From: Ferrimonas balearica
GTDB taxonomy: Bacteria; Pseudomonadota; Gammaproteobacteria; Enterobacterales; Shewanellaceae
Reading direction: 5' to 3'
Length of the DNA stretch: 64,000 bases
Assembly: GCF_019802055.1 (NCBI RefSeq)
Contig: NZ_JAHVHW010000006.1
Span: 62,001 to 126,000, forward strand
This document shows positions 26,262-39,371 of the stretch, piece by piece. Each line of letters starts with the position of its first letter. Position 1 is the first letter of the stretch. The position numbers and the translations under genes were made by a program. The notes beneath the pieces are model-generated. The model ran no database searches. It saw nothing but the letters and a program-made list of their open reading frames with translations, and was not told the origin of the DNA.

Positions 26262-27065
26262 TCAGCGCGCGTCGGTGGACTCGAAAATCTTGTCCGCAGA
26301 CGCCGCCACAAAACCGGTATAGAGATGACCGTCCGCCTTCGGATAGCGCAGCGCAAACTCGTAGAAACAGCTTGGGATCACCACTCGCTCGTCAGTAAAG
26401 GTCACGGCCACTTTGTCCGCCAGCGTGGAGGACTGCTCCAGCAACACTTCCGCAGACCCTTTGATCTCGCCGCCGCTGCTGTTGAGTTCAAAACCCGCAT
26501 CCTTCAGCGCCTGGTTAACCGACTCCAGGGTTTCAAAGCCGTTCAACGCATTCACATCCACGGTGAAGTGGTTGGCCCGGTAACCGAAGGCTGCCAACCA
26601 GGCCGCGTACTCGCTCTCCTTCAGCAGAGCGTCATACTGGGCCTTGGACACCTTCCAGGGCGCACCGGAGTAGAGGAAGTCCGGCGTCTCGGTTGCCCCT
26701 GCGGGCACCTGCGCCACCATCGCCTTAACGATATCCTGCAACTCAGGGCTGCACTCCTGTACCTGCAACTCGGAGATGAACACCTTGGGTGCCGTCGGGT
26801 TGGGGTGCTCAAAATGGCGTGCGGCCAGTTTCTTCTGCTCGAATCGATACTCCCCTTTCGGCTCATACCCCAGAGCCAGGAAGTGGGCCGCCAGCTTATC
26901 CAGCCCCACCTCCGGCAGGTTGAAGGTACGGAATGCCACGTGATCATTCACGATGGCTTCGCCGCCGCTCAGCAACGCGTGGATTGCGGTCGCAGAGGGA
27001 CATTGGTTCTGGTAATCGACCCACAGGGCATCGAACAGGGATTCGACCGTGTGTGGCTTGCTCAT
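26262..27065 (-). CDS. DUF1338 protein (HglS-like 2-oxoadipate dioxygenase fold)
   Basis: A 267-aa member of the DUF1338 family, related to HglS, an Fe(II) enzyme converting 2-oxoadipate to 2-hydroxyglutarate. Candidate metal ligands are His42 in NDHVAFRTF, the histidine in YRANHFTVDVN and the glutamate in CFYEFALRYP. It is shorter than characterised HglS, so the substrate may differ. AAGGAG precedes the ATG. It ends the astC-astA-astD strand 23 bp after astD; the same association is remembered from Shewanella, which suggests a role in arginine, ornithine or lysine-type degradation. Confidence 0.85.
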   Translation of the reverse strand: MSKPHTVESLFDALWVDYQNQCPSATAIHALLSGGEAIVNDHVAFRTFNLPEVGLDKLAAHFLALGYEPKGEYRFEQKKLAARHFEHPNPTAPKVFISELQVQECSPELQDIVKAMVAQVPAGATETPDFLYSGAPWKVSKAQYDALLKESEYAAWLAAFGYRANHFTVDVNALNGFETLESVNQALKDAGFELNSSGGEIKGSAEVLLEQSSTLADKVAVTFTDERVVIPSCFYEFALRYPKADGHLYTGFVAASADKIFESTDAR

Positions 27066-27088
27066 ATCAGCTTCTCTCCTTGAAAGAC

Positions 27089-29579
<2,491 letters not shown>

Positions 29580-29627
29580 AGGTTTCTCCTGTTCAGAGTC
29601 GGCCCGGCACAAAGCCGGGCCCCACCT

Positions 29628-31157
<1,530 letters not shown>

Positions 31158-32243
31158 TTATTCGCCTTTCCAATGGCTATGACCTGATAAGTGGTGTTGA
31201 GCCAGCCATCGACTGAGCTCTTCTGCCGTCGCCAGTCGTCGTTTCAGCAACGCCTGGTGGATGGCGATCGCCTGCGATTGCTCAACCAGTTTGGTCATTG
31301 CGTCGGACGCGGGATGGCTCAGTCGTAGCGTCGCGTCGTAGAGCGGCAGATCCGTCAGTTTCCAGTGTTCAAGCAGGTGCAGGGTGTATGGGGTGCGCCG
31401 CTTCATCATATGCACCAGTGGCTTGCCCGGCAGTTGCAGGGGCAGCAACGCCTCATGAACCACTTTCGCCCCATCCTCGCGCGCCTGAGTCATCCAGCGG
31501 TTTTTCATGCTGTAGAACTCCCGCGCCCCCACCTGCAGCAACATCACCGCATCGAGGTTTTGCATCAGAGCGAGAATCCGGGCGACATGAGGAGGCTGAT
31601 TCAATCGCCTGGCCAGGGCAGCGGCGGCCTCGCTTTGTCGGCGGGCAAAGCGCCACAACTTGCGGCGACGGAGGCCCAGCCCCTCATCCTGGGTCATCCC
31701 CCAGTGCTGGAAGATCATCCAGGGCAGGACCCGCTGTAACGGCTCAATGCCGAGGTAGTGGAATACCAGCCGATAGTCACTGAACTCCACGTCGCGCCTG
31801 AGTTCTTTTTGCTTATGGCTGTTCATGTAACGCACCAGGGCATCACCGAGCCAACTCATGTTGGCCATCAGGCCGAGGATGCGATCCCGGTCCGGCGTCC
31901 GGGCCATCAGCAAGTCCAACAGCTCAAAGTGTTCCGGCCGAAACGGAATGTCCGATTCCAGCCTGACCGGGTCGGAAAGGACCTGAGTCAGGTGGTGGGA
32001 GAAGTGGTTGAGAAACTGGCTTTGTGCCAACAGACGCGCCTCCTGCTCTGCCCGCTGAGCCTGCCAACGGGCGAGCAGGGCGTCCTGCTCCACCGCCAGC
32101 TTGTGGCGCCAGATCGATTCATCCACCGACTCCAGAGGCATCGACTGACGGGGCATCGCCCGCTCCAGCATCAGATACTGGTAAAACCGCCCCTTAATGT
32201 CCGGGTTATCCCGTGTCGGGGCAGCTTCATCCACATCAACCAT
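31158..32243 (-). CDS. HDOD-like domain protein
   Basis: A 361-aa, mainly helical, probably cytoplasmic protein. A charged N-terminal coil (EQDALLARWQAQRAEQEARLL) precedes an HDOD-type segment with DRILGLMANMSWLGDALVRYMNSH and DYRLVFHYLGIEPLQRVLPWMIF. The C-terminal half is Arg/Leu-rich. HDOD domains occur in signalling proteins without catalytic HD residues; the exact role is unknown. The ATG at 32243 (MVDVDEAAP) has GGAG upstream at a long spacing; a GTG six codons earlier is the alternative. It is followed by the astC promoter region and preceded by a bidirectional terminator. Confidence 0.65.
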   Translation of the reverse strand: MVDVDEAAPTRDNPDIKGRFYQYLMLERAMPRQSMPLESVDESIWRHKLAVEQDALLARWQAQRAEQEARLLAQSQFLNHFSHHLTQVLSDPVRLESDIPFRPEHFELLDLLMARTPDRDRILGLMANMSWLGDALVRYMNSHKQKELRRDVEFSDYRLVFHYLGIEPLQRVLPWMIFQHWGMTQDEGLGLRRRKLWRFARRQSEAAAALARRLNQPPHVARILALMQNLDAVMLLQVGAREFYSMKNRWMTQAREDGAKVVHEALLPLQLPGKPLVHMMKRRTPYTLHLLEHWKLTDLPLYDATLRLSHPASDAMTKLVEQSQAIAIHQALLKRRLATAEELSRWLAQHHLSGHSHWKGE

Positions 32244-32302
32244 ATTTCGTTCAGACTCCACTCTAACTCATTGCATTGTATGCATAGTCTTAGCGCTAAA
32301 CG

Positions 32303-32335
32303 AAAAAAAAGGGAGCTACCAGAGCTCCCTTTTTT
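32303..32335. terminator. Terminator after the S9 peptidase gene
   Basis: Stem gggagct (32311-32317), loop accag, stem agctccc (32323-32329), flanked by A8 and T6. It ends the S9 gene on the minus strand. Confidence 0.85.
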
Positions 32336-32336
32336 G

Positions 32337-34778
32337 TCACTTCAGTGTGTCCTCAAACAGACGGTGGATGCGTCGGTACTCATCCAGCCAGCTGGAGGGC
32401 TCCCGGAAACCGTGGGGCTCAATCGGGTAGATGGCGGTCTCGAACATCGGCTTCTCCAGCTCAATCAAGCGCTGCACCAAACGCACGCTGTCCTGGAAGA
32501 ACACGTTGTCATCCAGTACGCCAGCCATGATCAGCAGCGGCTTCTGAAGCCCCTCCGCATGCTCAATGGGAGAACTGCGCTGGTAGGCGATAGGGTCCAC
32601 CTGCGGGGTGTTGAGGATGTTGGAGGTGTAGGGGTGGTTATAGTGCGCCCAATCGGTGACCGGGCGCAGCGCCGCACCGGACTGGAACAGTTCCGGCTGG
32701 GTGAACAGCGCCATAAAGGTCATAAAGCCACCGTAGCTGCCACCATAGGTGCCGACGCGGCTGCGATCCACCGCCACATTTTCCGCCATCCAGTTCACGC
32801 CATCGGCCAGATCCTGCACCTCTGGAGTGCCCATCTGACGGTAGATGGCAGTACGCCAGTCACGGCCATAGCCTTTGGATCCACGGTAGTCCATGTCCAT
32901 TACCACGTAGCCCTGTTGAGCCAGAAGGTTGTGGAACATGAACTCACGGAAGTAACCGGACCAACCAAAGTGGGCGTTCTGCAGGTAGCCGGCACCGTGG
33001 TTGAAGATAACCGCCGGGTAGCGCTTGGCCGGATCAAAACCCTTGGGCAGGTAAACCCGGGCATAGACCGGATCCGCCTGGTGGCTGGAGGGCACCGCAA
33101 CCACCTGGGGAGCTTGCCAGTCGTAGGACAGGAACTCCGCCTTAGCGGTATGGGTCAACTGACGGGCTTCTCCGCCCAGCGGCTGTACGTAGAGTTCCTC
33201 GGGACGGGTGAGGCTGGAATACTCCAGCAACAACGCGCTCTCATCGGGGCTCAGCTGGTACTCCAGCATCCCCTTGAGATCAGTGAGCTGTTCAATCTGC
33301 CCGCTCTCAACGGCAACCCGAAACACCTCGTACTGACCCGGATGATTCGGATTGGCCTTGAAGTAGAAATGGCGCTGGTCGTCGGAGAGGGTGAGACTGC
33401 TGACCACCTGACGGCCAGAGGTCAGCGCGCGGGCCTTTCCGCCCAGGGGCTTAACGTACAGGTTGGAGAACCCGCTCTCCTCGGAGAGGTAGTAGAGGCG
33501 ATCGGCACCCAGCCAGCCAAACTCGTTGTGGGTGTAGTTAACCCAGGCGTCATCATGCAGGCGGTGCTCGGTCGCCAGGGTGCCCTTGGCAAGATCAACG
33601 CTCGCCAGCCAGCGGTCCTTGTTGTCCGCGGCTTCCAGCATTACCGCCAGCTTGTCCTCGGTGGGGTGCCAGACCATGGCGCTCTGCTTCCAGCCCCAGT
33701 CCTCCATCAGGCGGATGGTACGCAACGCTTTTTCGCTCTTGTAGCGCTCGCCACGGGCTTCGGCGTTTTCACGCTTCACCGCCGCCAGCACATCCTCGTC
33801 ATAGCCTTCCAGCCCTTCCCAGGTGACGTTCACCTGGCGTCCTTCGGTCAGGTCCAACACCACCAGACGGTGGGGCTTCACCTGGGCTTCAGCCACCCGG
33901 GCGCGCACCGGAACCGCATCCACATAGCCCCGTTTGTCGAGGTAGTTGGGCATGATGTCGTGCTCACCGCGCCAGCTGGCGTTTTTGTCGGTGACGGCCA
34001 CCATCAGGTAGCGGCCGGACGGGGACAGGGATAGCTGAACCAGTTGTTCATCGGCACCGAGATAAAACGGCTTGGGCGCCAGGGTCGGGTCCGCCGCCTG
34101 ACGCTGTTGGTCACGGGCAAACTTCTGTTCGCCATCACGGTACTGCTGAGCCACATATTGGATCAGACGGGCCTGTTGCTCCGCCATAAACCCTTCCGCC
34201 TGCTCCGGCTGGGGTTCCGCTTCAAACTTCAGCTCCGCCAGCAGGACACGGGCCCCGGTTGTGGGATCGATCGCTTCCACCCGCTCGCCAGCCCAGAGGG
34301 CGATCTGCCCGTCAGCCAGAAAGCGGAAGCCTCGCCAGCCTTTGCTGTCGCGGGTCAGTTGTCGAACCTGCCCATCCGGCAGAGCGCGAACAAACAGGTT
34401 GCCCTCGTAAAGCCAGGCTTTGAGGGTACCGGTAGTGTTGGTCTTGCCAGGCTGTTCAACCTGACCCCACTGGGACAGGGAAAGCACTTCGGGGCTGCCC
34501 ATCAGCGGGTGTTGATAGCGATCCAGCAGCTTGCTGCCATCCTGCTTGCGTTGATAGAACACACGCTGGCTGTCATCGCCCCAGTAGGCGCCCTTGGGGG
34601 CATTACCGATCCAGTCGGGATCCGCCATCACCTGCTTCAGAGTGAGGGGCTGTCCGGGCAGAACCGGGGCGGTCAGGGAAATTGGGGATTGGGGAGTCTG
34701 GGTAAGGGTCGCCTCAGGCTCAGAGGCGCAGGCGCTCAGCAGGGAGATCAGGCTGCACGCGACCATCCATTTTTTCAT
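32337..34778 (-). CDS. S9 family (DPP4-like) prolyl peptidase lipoprotein
   Basis: An 813-aa exported serine peptidase. The lipobox is LLSACAS (Cys about 17), so it is anchored on the periplasmic side or the outer membrane. A central beta-propeller-type half (repeats such as VQLSLSPSGRYLMVAV, YQLSPDESALLLEYSS) precedes an alpha/beta hydrolase domain. Nucleophile Ser681 is in GGSYGGFM, Asp in AGVLDDNVFF and His in EPHGFREPSS, in the usual order. It is expected to release dipeptides from proline-containing peptides, complementing the giant S8 proteases. The start at 34778 has AAGGA; the longer frame lacks a signal peptide. Confidence 0.9.
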   Translation of the reverse strand: MKKWMVACSLISLLSACASEPEATLTQTPQSPISLTAPVLPGQPLTLKQVMADPDWIGNAPKGAYWGDDSQRVFYQRKQDGSKLLDRYQHPLMGSPEVLSLSQWGQVEQPGKTNTTGTLKAWLYEGNLFVRALPDGQVRQLTRDSKGWRGFRFLADGQIALWAGERVEAIDPTTGARVLLAELKFEAEPQPEQAEGFMAEQQARLIQYVAQQYRDGEQKFARDQQRQAADPTLAPKPFYLGADEQLVQLSLSPSGRYLMVAVTDKNASWRGEHDIMPNYLDKRGYVDAVPVRARVAEAQVKPHRLVVLDLTEGRQVNVTWEGLEGYDEDVLAAVKRENAEARGERYKSEKALRTIRLMEDWGWKQSAMVWHPTEDKLAVMLEAADNKDRWLASVDLAKGTLATEHRLHDDAWVNYTHNEFGWLGADRLYYLSEESGFSNLYVKPLGGKARALTSGRQVVSSLTLSDDQRHFYFKANPNHPGQYEVFRVAVESGQIEQLTDLKGMLEYQLSPDESALLLEYSSLTRPEELYVQPLGGEARQLTHTAKAEFLSYDWQAPQVVAVPSSHQADPVYARVYLPKGFDPAKRYPAVIFNHGAGYLQNAHFGWSGYFREFMFHNLLAQQGYVVMDMDYRGSKGYGRDWRTAIYRQMGTPEVQDLADGVNWMAENVAVDRSRVGTYGGSYGGFMTFMALFTQPELFQSGAALRPVTDWAHYNHPYTSNILNTPQVDPIAYQRSSPIEHAEGLQKPLLIMAGVLDDNVFFQDSVRLVQRLIELEKPMFETAIYPIEPHGFREPSSWLDEYRRIHRLFEDTLK

Positions 34779-34863
34779 TGTTATCGTCCTTGCTCGTGGC
34801 AGAGCGTGCGTTATACCACGATGGCAAAGAGTCACACAAAGGTGTGCAACATTTGCTTACCTT

Positions 34864-35442
34864 TCAGTAACCCTTGAGGAAGTTGTCGAGCAGCTGCAAA
34901 CCCTGTTCGGTCAGTATCGACTCGGGGTGGAACTGCACCCCCTCAATCGGCAGCGTCTTATGGCGCAGCCCCATGATCTCGGTGGCGCCGGAGGGAGCCT
35001 GACACCAGGCGGTCACTTCAAGGCAGCCCGGTAGTGACGCGGGCTCCACCACCAGTGAGTGGTAGCGGGTGACCGTCAGCGGGTTCGGTAAGCCCTGAAA
35101 TACGCCCCTGTCGGCATGATCAATCGTACTGGTTTTGCCATGCATCACCCGCTCTGCCCGCACCACTCTGCCGCCAAAATGCTGGGCAATGGTCTGATGG
35201 CCCAGGCAGACCCCGAGGATAGGCAGAGTGCCAGCAAAACGGGCCACGGCCGCCAGGCTGATGCCCGCTTCATCAGGATTCTTGGGACCGGGAGAGATCA
35301 CCAGACGATCCGGCTTCAGTGCAGCGATGCCGTCGCAGTCGATCTCATCGTGACGGCGTACGACGACCTGCTCACCCAGTTGCTGAAAATACTGCACCAG
35401 GTTGAAGGTAAAGGAGTCGTAGTTGTCGATCATCAACAGCAT
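34864..35442 (-). CDS. pabA: Aminodeoxychorismate synthase glutamine amidotransferase
   Basis: Class I glutamine amidotransferase of 192 aa supplying ammonia to PabB for p-aminobenzoate and folate; it may also serve anthranilate synthase. It starts [19 protein letters not shown] and has the Cys nucleophile in [10 protein letters not shown] (Cys about 79) and the His/Glu pair in [12 protein letters not shown]. The place near astC/argD, as in E. coli argD-pabA, favours PabA over TrpG. Confidence 0.93.
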   Translation of the reverse strand: MLLMIDNYDSFTFNLVQYFQQLGEQVVVRRHDEIDCDGIAALKPDRLVISPGPKNPDEAGISLAAVARFAGTLPILGVCLGHQTIAQHFGGRVVRAERVMHGKTSTIDHADRGVFQGLPNPLTVTRYHSLVVEPASLPGCLEVTAWCQAPSGATEIMGLRHKTLPIEGVQFHPESILTEQGLQLLDNFLKGY

Positions 35443-35546
35443 GGTAGGTTCCGCACCAATTCAGAGGTTGCGGATGATAGCAGGGCGGCACCGGAATGGG
35501 GAACCGGTGGCCAGCCCATGTCAGGAAAGCGCGCGTAAACCCGGCC

Positions 35547-36137
35547 TCAGCGGTAGCCCCAGGGGATCGGGGGCGTTGCCACCGGGCGCGTCAGGTCAAA
35601 GTCCACCTTAAAGTCCCGCCCGTCGCGGGTCAGCTGGTAGGTAAACACCTCGGGATAGATGTACATGTGCCAGGTGTTGCCATTGGACTGGGGAAAGCCC
35701 AGTCGGGTGAACAGATCCTTCGAGTAGTCGTCCGCCGGGAAGGATTGGGCGTTTGCCCAGCCACGGTGCAGAGTATGGCCGCCATACATGGTGGACTCGT
35801 CGTCACTGCCATCCTTATGGCGGTGGTCGTGCTTCAGCAGGATACCGGCACCGGTTTTGGTCAGAATCCAGGTGCGTGAATGATCCTCACCGACATGAAA
35901 GGGGATCAGGATGCGGTCTTCCTGGCACTCACGCACGTGCATCACCAGGCGTTGGTCGCTGAACCCGTCCCCCTCCCTGGCACCGGACACCACCCGGCCT
36001 TCGTACGCTTTGCCGCAGTGGGCACGGATAAGGTCGAAGAAGGCGTCCTGTTCAGGCACGGAAGTGGTGAAGGCACCCAGGCTGCTGGTGCTCAGCAGTA
36101 GCCCCAGAGCGCCAGTAATGGCAGTGAACATTTTCAT
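35547..36137 (-). CDS. Uncharacterised secreted protein
   Basis: Not recognised as a named family. The 196-aa protein has a signal peptide (MKMFTAITGALGLLLSTSSLGA, about 22 residues). The mature part has two early cysteines (RAHCGKAYEG, HVRECQED) that may pair, then a His/Asp-rich stretch KHDHRHKDGSDDESTMYGGH that could bind metal. It ends with GRDFKVDFDLTRPV. AGGAG lies seven bases before the ATG at 36137; the longer frame is unsupported. It is a single gene between pabA and phosphoketolase. Confidence 0.75.
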   Translation of the reverse strand: MKMFTAITGALGLLLSTSSLGAFTTSVPEQDAFFDLIRAHCGKAYEGRVVSGAREGDGFSDQRLVMHVRECQEDRILIPFHVGEDHSRTWILTKTGAGILLKHDHRHKDGSDDESTMYGGHTLHRGWANAQSFPADDYSKDLFTRLGFPQSNGNTWHMYIYPEVFTYQLTRDGRDFKVDFDLTRPVATPPIPWGYR

Positions 36138-36397
36138 TGTTATTCTCCTGTTGGCACCCGGACTATAAAGAGCCTGACCGCCCCCTGGCAAACCGCTAAT
36201 CCGGCAGGAGATCGGGAGGAAATGGATGACAACAGCGGGATCCTCCCGCTCGGCTACCCTCTCAATGAAAATCCTCTTTGCCCCGGCGGTTCACACCGAT
36301 GATCCTTCCGGATCCGCAGCGCAAACCCGCCCCCCGGGAACTACGCTTAACAGCCTAAATACCTCGTGATTTCCCTGCGTTGAATAAGAGGCAAACC

Positions 36398-38764
36398 ATG
36401 GCCAGCAAGAAAGAGTTAAGCGCTCTGAAAAAGATGGTGCGCGCCAGCAATTTTCTCTCCGTCGCACAGATCTACCTCAAGCAGAATGTGTTGCTGAAAC
36501 GCCCGTTGCAGCACGATGACATCAAGCCCCGACTGCTGGGTCACTGGGGAACCTGTCCCGGCATCGCCTTTGTCTATGCCCATATCAACCGGCTTATCTG
36601 CCAGCATCAGCGCCCCTTCCTCTATCTGGTGGGGCCCGGACACGGTTTTCCGGCGGTGCAGGCCAACCTGTTTATCGAGGGCTCGCTGTCCCACTTCTAC
36701 CCCAACACCATCCCCTACTCCGAGGCAGGGATGCGCAATATCTGTGAGAAGTTCTCCGCCGCTTATGGCTACCCCTCCCACGCCAACCCGGAAGCGCCCG
36801 GTCAGATCCTGGAGGGGGGCGAACTGGGCTACTCCCTCGCGGTGGGATGGGGGGCGGCGTTGGACAATCCGGACCTGGTCAATGTGGTTCTGGTGGGGGA
36901 CGGGGAATCGGAAACCGGTCCCCTGGCCGCCTCCTGGTATGCCAACCGTCTGGTGAACCCGGCGACCTGTGGCGCCGTACTGCCGATTCTTCACATCAAT
37001 GGCTACAAGATCTCCGGCCCCACCCGACTGGGCCGGATGGACGATGACGAGATCCGGATGGAGTTTACCGGCCTGGGCTACGAAGTGCTGTTCGTCGATG
37101 ACCAGCGCGACCAGGATGTCTACGCCCAGATGGCGGATGCCATGGATCGGGCGATGGAAGTGATCGATGAGATCCAGACCCGGGCCCGCAGTGGCGAAGA
37201 CGTCAGCAAGCCCCGCTGGCCCCTCATCGCGATGCGCACCGCAAAGGGCTGGACCGGCATCAAGGAAGCGGATGGCAAGAAGCTGGAGGGCAACTGCGAC
37301 TCCCACCAGGTGATCATCAATCAGGCGGCCACCAACCCGGAGCACCTGTCGCTGCTGAACGAGTGGCTGGCCAGCTACCAGTTCGATGACCTCTATAAGA
37401 TCTCTGAAGAGGGGGAGGTGAAGTTCGATAAGGAGATCCGCTCCCTGATCCCCCCGGAGCATCTGCGCATTGGTCGTCAGATCCTCTCCTACGGCGGCGA
37501 GATTGTCCGGCCACTGAATAAGCCGGATCTGCGTCAGCTCAGCTATGGCCCGGAGACGCCAAGAGGCCAGCGCGGGGTCTCCATGAACAAGATGGGCGAG
37601 TGGATGCGGGACGCGTTCAGGCTGAACTCCAAGCAGCGCAACCTGCGGATTTTCAGTCCGGACGAAACCTACTCCAACCAGCTGCAAGCGGTGTTTGAGG
37701 AGACCGACCGGGCCTGGCAGTGGCCGATAGAGCCCTGGGACCAGGATATGGCCCGGGATGGCCGGGTGATGGAGCTGCTCTCCGAAAACCTGCTGTTCGG
37801 CATGCTCCATGGGTACACGGTGACTGGGCGGCACGGCATGTTCCCCACCTATGAAGCCTTTGCCCAGGTGGTCTCCTCCATGTGCGACCAATACTGTAAG
37901 TATGTTTACGCCAGCCAGGGCGTGCCGTTCCGCAAGCCGGTGCCCGCCTGCAACGTGGTGCTCTCCTCACTGCTGGAGCGTCAGGACCACAACGGCTACT
38001 CACACCAGAACCCCTCCCTGCTGGGGGCGATGCTGGAGAAACACCCCACCATCATCTCCGCCTACCTGCCCGCCGACGGCAACAGCACCCTGTGCTACAC
38101 GGAGAAGGCGTTTGACGACCGGGATAAACTCAATGTGATTGTGGCAGGCAAGAAGTCCCTGCCCCAGTGGCTGACCCTGGAAGAGGCGCGGCGACAGTGC
38201 GAAGAGGGGATCATGATCTGGGACTTCGCCTCTGATGAAGACCCGGATGTGGTGCTTGCCTCCTGCGGCGACTACGTCACTCAGGAGTGTATGGCGGCCC
38301 TGGTGATCATCCGCCAGCTGCTGCCCGAGCTGCGGATCCGTTTCGTCAACATCTCGGAACTGACCTCCGACGGCATCGGCAGCCTCAAATATGGCAGGAA
38401 GCCCAAGCTGCTCGACCAGTTCTTCACCTCGGACAAAGGGGTGGTGCTCAACTACCACGGTTACCCCAACACCATCCACAAACTGCTGTTCAACTATCCG
38501 GGGATCAAGCGTTGCCGGGTCAAAGGCTATGTCGAGGAGGGGTCAACCACTACCCCCTTTGATATGGGCGTTCGTAACGGGACCAGTCGCTATCACCTGG
38601 TGGTCGACATGGCCTATAAGGCGTTCCAGCAGGGCGTGATCACCGATGCCCAGCACATCGAGATCACCACCGACATGCTGCAGCGTCTGGTTGATCACCG
38701 CAGTTACATTAAGGCCCATGGGGTGGATCCTCAGGAGATCACCGACTGGGTATGGTCCCGCTAA
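36398..38764 (+). CDS. xfp: Phosphoketolase (Xfp/Xpk)
   Basis: Thiamine-diphosphate enzyme cleaving xylulose 5-phosphate (and often fructose 6-phosphate) with phosphate to acetyl phosphate and an aldose phosphate. The 788-aa protein contains LVGPGHGFPAVQANLF, the TPP/Mg motif VVLVGDGESETGPLAASWYAN, and the C-terminal NGTSRYHLVVDMAYK, all as in the family. The start at 36398 (MASKKELS) has AGAGG upstream; a TTG six codons earlier is the alternative. It offers an acetyl-phosphate route without pyruvate oxidation. It stands alone between a secreted protein and convergent grcA; no acetate kinase is adjacent. Confidence 0.93.
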   Translation: MASKKELSALKKMVRASNFLSVAQIYLKQNVLLKRPLQHDDIKPRLLGHWGTCPGIAFVYAHINRLICQHQRPFLYLVGPGHGFPAVQANLFIEGSLSHFYPNTIPYSEAGMRNICEKFSAAYGYPSHANPEAPGQILEGGELGYSLAVGWGAALDNPDLVNVVLVGDGESETGPLAASWYANRLVNPATCGAVLPILHINGYKISGPTRLGRMDDDEIRMEFTGLGYEVLFVDDQRDQDVYAQMADAMDRAMEVIDEIQTRARSGEDVSKPRWPLIAMRTAKGWTGIKEADGKKLEGNCDSHQVIINQAATNPEHLSLLNEWLASYQFDDLYKISEEGEVKFDKEIRSLIPPEHLRIGRQILSYGGEIVRPLNKPDLRQLSYGPETPRGQRGVSMNKMGEWMRDAFRLNSKQRNLRIFSPDETYSNQLQAVFEETDRAWQWPIEPWDQDMARDGRVMELLSENLLFGMLHGYTVTGRHGMFPTYEAFAQVVSSMCDQYCKYVYASQGVPFRKPVPACNVVLSSLLERQDHNGYSHQNPSLLGAMLEKHPTIISAYLPADGNSTLCYTEKAFDDRDKLNVIVAGKKSLPQWLTLEEARRQCEEGIMIWDFASDEDPDVVLASCGDYVTQECMAALVIIRQLLPELRIRFVNISELTSDGIGSLKYGRKPKLLDQFFTSDKGVVLNYHGYPNTIHKLLFNYPGIKRCRVKGYVEEGSTTTPFDMGVRNGTSRYHLVVDMAYKAFQQGVITDAQHIEITTDMLQRLVDHRSYIKAHGVDPQEITDWVWSR

Positions 38765-38781
38765 GGGTTGGCATTCAGGCG

Positions 38782-38810
38782 CAAAAAAGGGGGCCATCAG
38801 GCCCCCTTTT
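38782..38810. terminator. Bidirectional terminator (phosphoketolase / grcA)
   Basis: Stem gggggcc (38789-38795), loop atca, stem ggccccc (38800-38806), with A6 before and T4 after. Confidence 0.85.
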
Positions 38811-38827
38811 GGGAATCGCGTACTCGC

Positions 38828-39253
38828 TTACAGGCTCTGGGTGAAGGTACGGGTGATCACGTCCTTCTGCTGTTCCAGAGTCAGAGAGTTGAAACGCACG
38901 GCGTAGCCAGAAACGCGGATGGTCAGCTGGGCGTTATCGGACAGCACGTTGTAGTCGTCGTTGGACGCTTCACCGGCTTCGATGCGCTCACGCGCCTGCA
39001 TCACTTTCTCCAGGGTTTCACGCTTCAGTACGTTCACGTTCAGGTGCTGACCACCTTCACGTGCCGGCGGCGCCTGCACATTCAGTTCGCGGGACTCGAA
39101 CTCACCCAGTTCGGCCAGAGCCACAACCTGGTCCGCCTCGTAGTGAGATGCGGCAGCCAGACAACGAGCCTGCTGACTGGCGTCATCGATCAGCCAGATG
39201 CTGTTCAGCAGATTGGGGTTTGCGGATTGGGTGATTTGAATGCCTTTAACCAT
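38828..39253 (-). CDS. grcA: Autonomous glycyl radical cofactor
   Basis: GrcA (YfiD) replaces the damaged glycyl-radical domain of pyruvate formate-lyase after oxygen exposure. The 141-aa protein has the glycine motif [13 protein letters not shown] with the radical glycine near residue 121, and [15 protein letters not shown]. The start at 39253 (MVKGIQITQ) has AGAGG nine bases before the ATG. A perfect CRP site lies just upstream. No pfl gene is in the window. Its C-terminus matches the PFL C-terminal domain family. Confidence 0.95.
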   Translation of the reverse strand: MVKGIQITQSANPNLLNSIWLIDDASQQARCLAAASHYEADQVVALAELGEFESRELNVQAPPAREGGQHLNVNVLKRETLEKVMQARERIEAGEASNDDYNVLSDNAQLTIRVSGYAVRFNSLTLEQQKDVITRTFTQSL

Positions 39254-39279
39254 GGGGTACCTCTGGGCAAGCCAAATTG

Positions 39280-39295
39280 TGTGATAACTGTCACA
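39280..39295. promoter_or_regulatory. Perfect CRP site before grcA
   Basis: TGTGA-TAACTG-TCACA matches the CRP consensus TGTGA-N6-TCACA at all ten bases. Its centre is about 34 bp upstream of the grcA start codon, closer than a usual activator site, so either the transcript starts very near the ATG or the site represses. Confidence 0.8.
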
Positions 39296-39371
39296 CACCC
39301 TACCCGAAAAACCCCACGATCTCTCGCGATCATTTCCCCCGCAAGCATGAGCAACCCTAATCCGAATGGGG

